The notes under the pieces: model-generated | What the model was told of the DNA's origin: nothing | Database searches by the model: none | The model's input: only the letters and a program-made list of their open reading frames with translations | Position numbers and translations under genes: made by a program | DNA from: DAOUEH01 sp034430515 | GTDB taxonomy: Bacteria; Chloroflexota; Dehalococcoidia; Dehalococcoidales; RBG-16-60-22 | Assembly: GCA_034430515.1 (NCBI GenBank) | Contig: DAOUEP010000028.1 | Location: forward strand, 1 to 29,822 | DNA length: 29,822 nt | Direction of reading: 5' to 3' | Shown here: positions 29,560-29,822 of the stretch, piece after piece | Position numbering within the stretch: the first letter of the stretch is position 1 | How the letters are laid out: each line of letters begins with the position of its first letter

Positions 29560-29597
29560 AATCCCCCGAATTCCGAAATAGAGTCCGGGGGATTTTT
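29560..29597 (+). terminator. Terminator of the tRNA operon
   Basis: AATCCCCCG (29560-29568) pairs with CGGGGGATT (29586-29594), loop of 17 bases, followed by TTTTT. The long loop makes it less than ideal, but its place after tRNA-Glu fits. Confidence 0.75.
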
Positions 29598-29601
29598 CAT
29601 T

Positions 29602-29623
29602 TTTGCTACTAATTTGCTACTAA
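29602..29623 (+). repeat. Tandem 11-base direct repeat after tRNA-Glu
   Basis: TTTGCTACTAA occurs twice head to tail (29602-29612 and 29613-29623). The 11-base period and position beside a tRNA 3' end resemble integrase arm-type sites. Confidence 0.6.
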
Positions 29624-29717
29624 TGGGTAGACCTAAGGTATTAATAAATAGAACTCTTCGTATGGAAGTTATTTCCCACTAACTGACGCTGTTCGATAGC
29701 TTCTTATAAGACTATTA

Positions 29718-29822
29718 TCAAGCTTCTGGTTTATCCATGAGCTCCGCTTTGGCCGATTCAGACAGAGCATTCCAGAGCTTGATCGCTGTATCCTCATCAC
29801 CTTTTTCCAAAGCCGCTTTTAG
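29718..29822 (-). CDS. C-terminal fragment of an unidentified gene (cut by window edge)
   Basis: An open minus-strand frame enters from the right edge and ends at TGA (29720-29718). The visible 34 residues are helical and charged (KGDEDTAIKLWNALSESAKA, then ELMDKPEA). No family can be named from so little. The DNA is noticeably more AT-rich than the rest of the window, and codons such as AAA, GAA and CTA are used, unlike neighbours. It could belong to an inserted element. Confidence 0.45.
   Translation of the reverse strand, partial: LKAALEKGDEDTAIKLWNALSESAKAELMDKPEA

Noticed and set aside
29596..29690. Short minus-strand frame ending in an integrase-like tail
   Set aside because: It is open for only about 40 codons with no start or ribosome-binding site; kept as a hint for an att site, not called as a gene.
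1..29822. CRISPR arrays, complete insertion sequences, rRNA genes, tmRNA, SRP RNA or RNase P RNA
   Set aside because: I looked for regularly spaced repeats, transposase motifs and conserved RNA cores and saw none.

Overview
The window is GC-rich bacterial chromosome, densely coding, with about 29 protein genes and four tRNA genes. The gene families suggest a strict anaerobe, most likely an uncultured member of Chloroflexota near Dehalococcoidia: a giant double 2-hydroxyacyl-CoA dehydratase activase, molybdenum-cofactor genes beside a DUF362 protein, DegV/PlsY lipid genes, a PadR regulator paired with a HAAS-type membrane protein, frequent TTG/GTG starts and TGATATAAT-like -10 boxes. This placement is inferred from gene content and style, because no rRNA or classical marker set is present. 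No phage, IS, CRISPR or rRNA is visible, but the last ~275 bases after tRNA-Glu turn AT-rich and may be the edge of an inserted element.

Layout. 1-2441: leuS (minus, cut at its last codons). 2665-4297: tRNA-Leu(CAA), an AEC permease, a zinc-ribbon miniprotein and a convergent 39-residue gene. 4374-6312: a hypothetical gene behind helically phased CATAAA repeats, then a minus-strand RCK potassium channel and a small membrane protein. 6427-6904: tRNA-Gln(TTG) and a coiled-coil gene apparently in one transcript. 6965-11450: a structured leader and the 1408-residue activase. 11473-13802: a minus-strand lipid/envelope cluster (GT2 glycosyltransferase, PlsY, membrane protein). 13913-17310: lepB-pyrE-Hjr-like nuclease, convergent with mutL. 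17344-21473: an SPW-type miniprotein, then a PadR - HAAS membrane protein - DegV - PlsY - DegV run. 21474-21920: a repeat-rich spacer. 21921-24192: pepA, a cloverleaf-like repeat and a metallo-beta-lactamase-fold hydrolase. 24259-28046: mobA-moeA-mobB-DUF362-unknown. 28056-29281 (minus): acylphosphatase, a 50-residue basic protein and rnc. 29387-29597: tRNA-Gln(CTG), tRNA-Glu(CTC) and a terminator. The remainder is a possible att region and the C-terminus of a partial gene.

How the genes work together. The PadR-led run is the most coherent unit. DegV (FakB-type) proteins carry fatty acids for phosphorylation, and PlsY uses acyl-phosphate to acylate glycerol-3-phosphate, so degV-plsY-degV looks like fatty-acid capture for phospholipid synthesis under a membrane-linked PadR switch with a recognisable ATGT-N8-ACAT operator. 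The first degV of this run has no normal start codon: ACG sits exactly where ATG is expected. The mob/moe run makes and loads molybdenum cofactor and adds two proteins of unknown role. Several promoters carry clear palindromes (plsY-1, the 50-residue gene, the mutL/SPW divergent pair), which suggests more local regulation than is usual for housekeeping genes.
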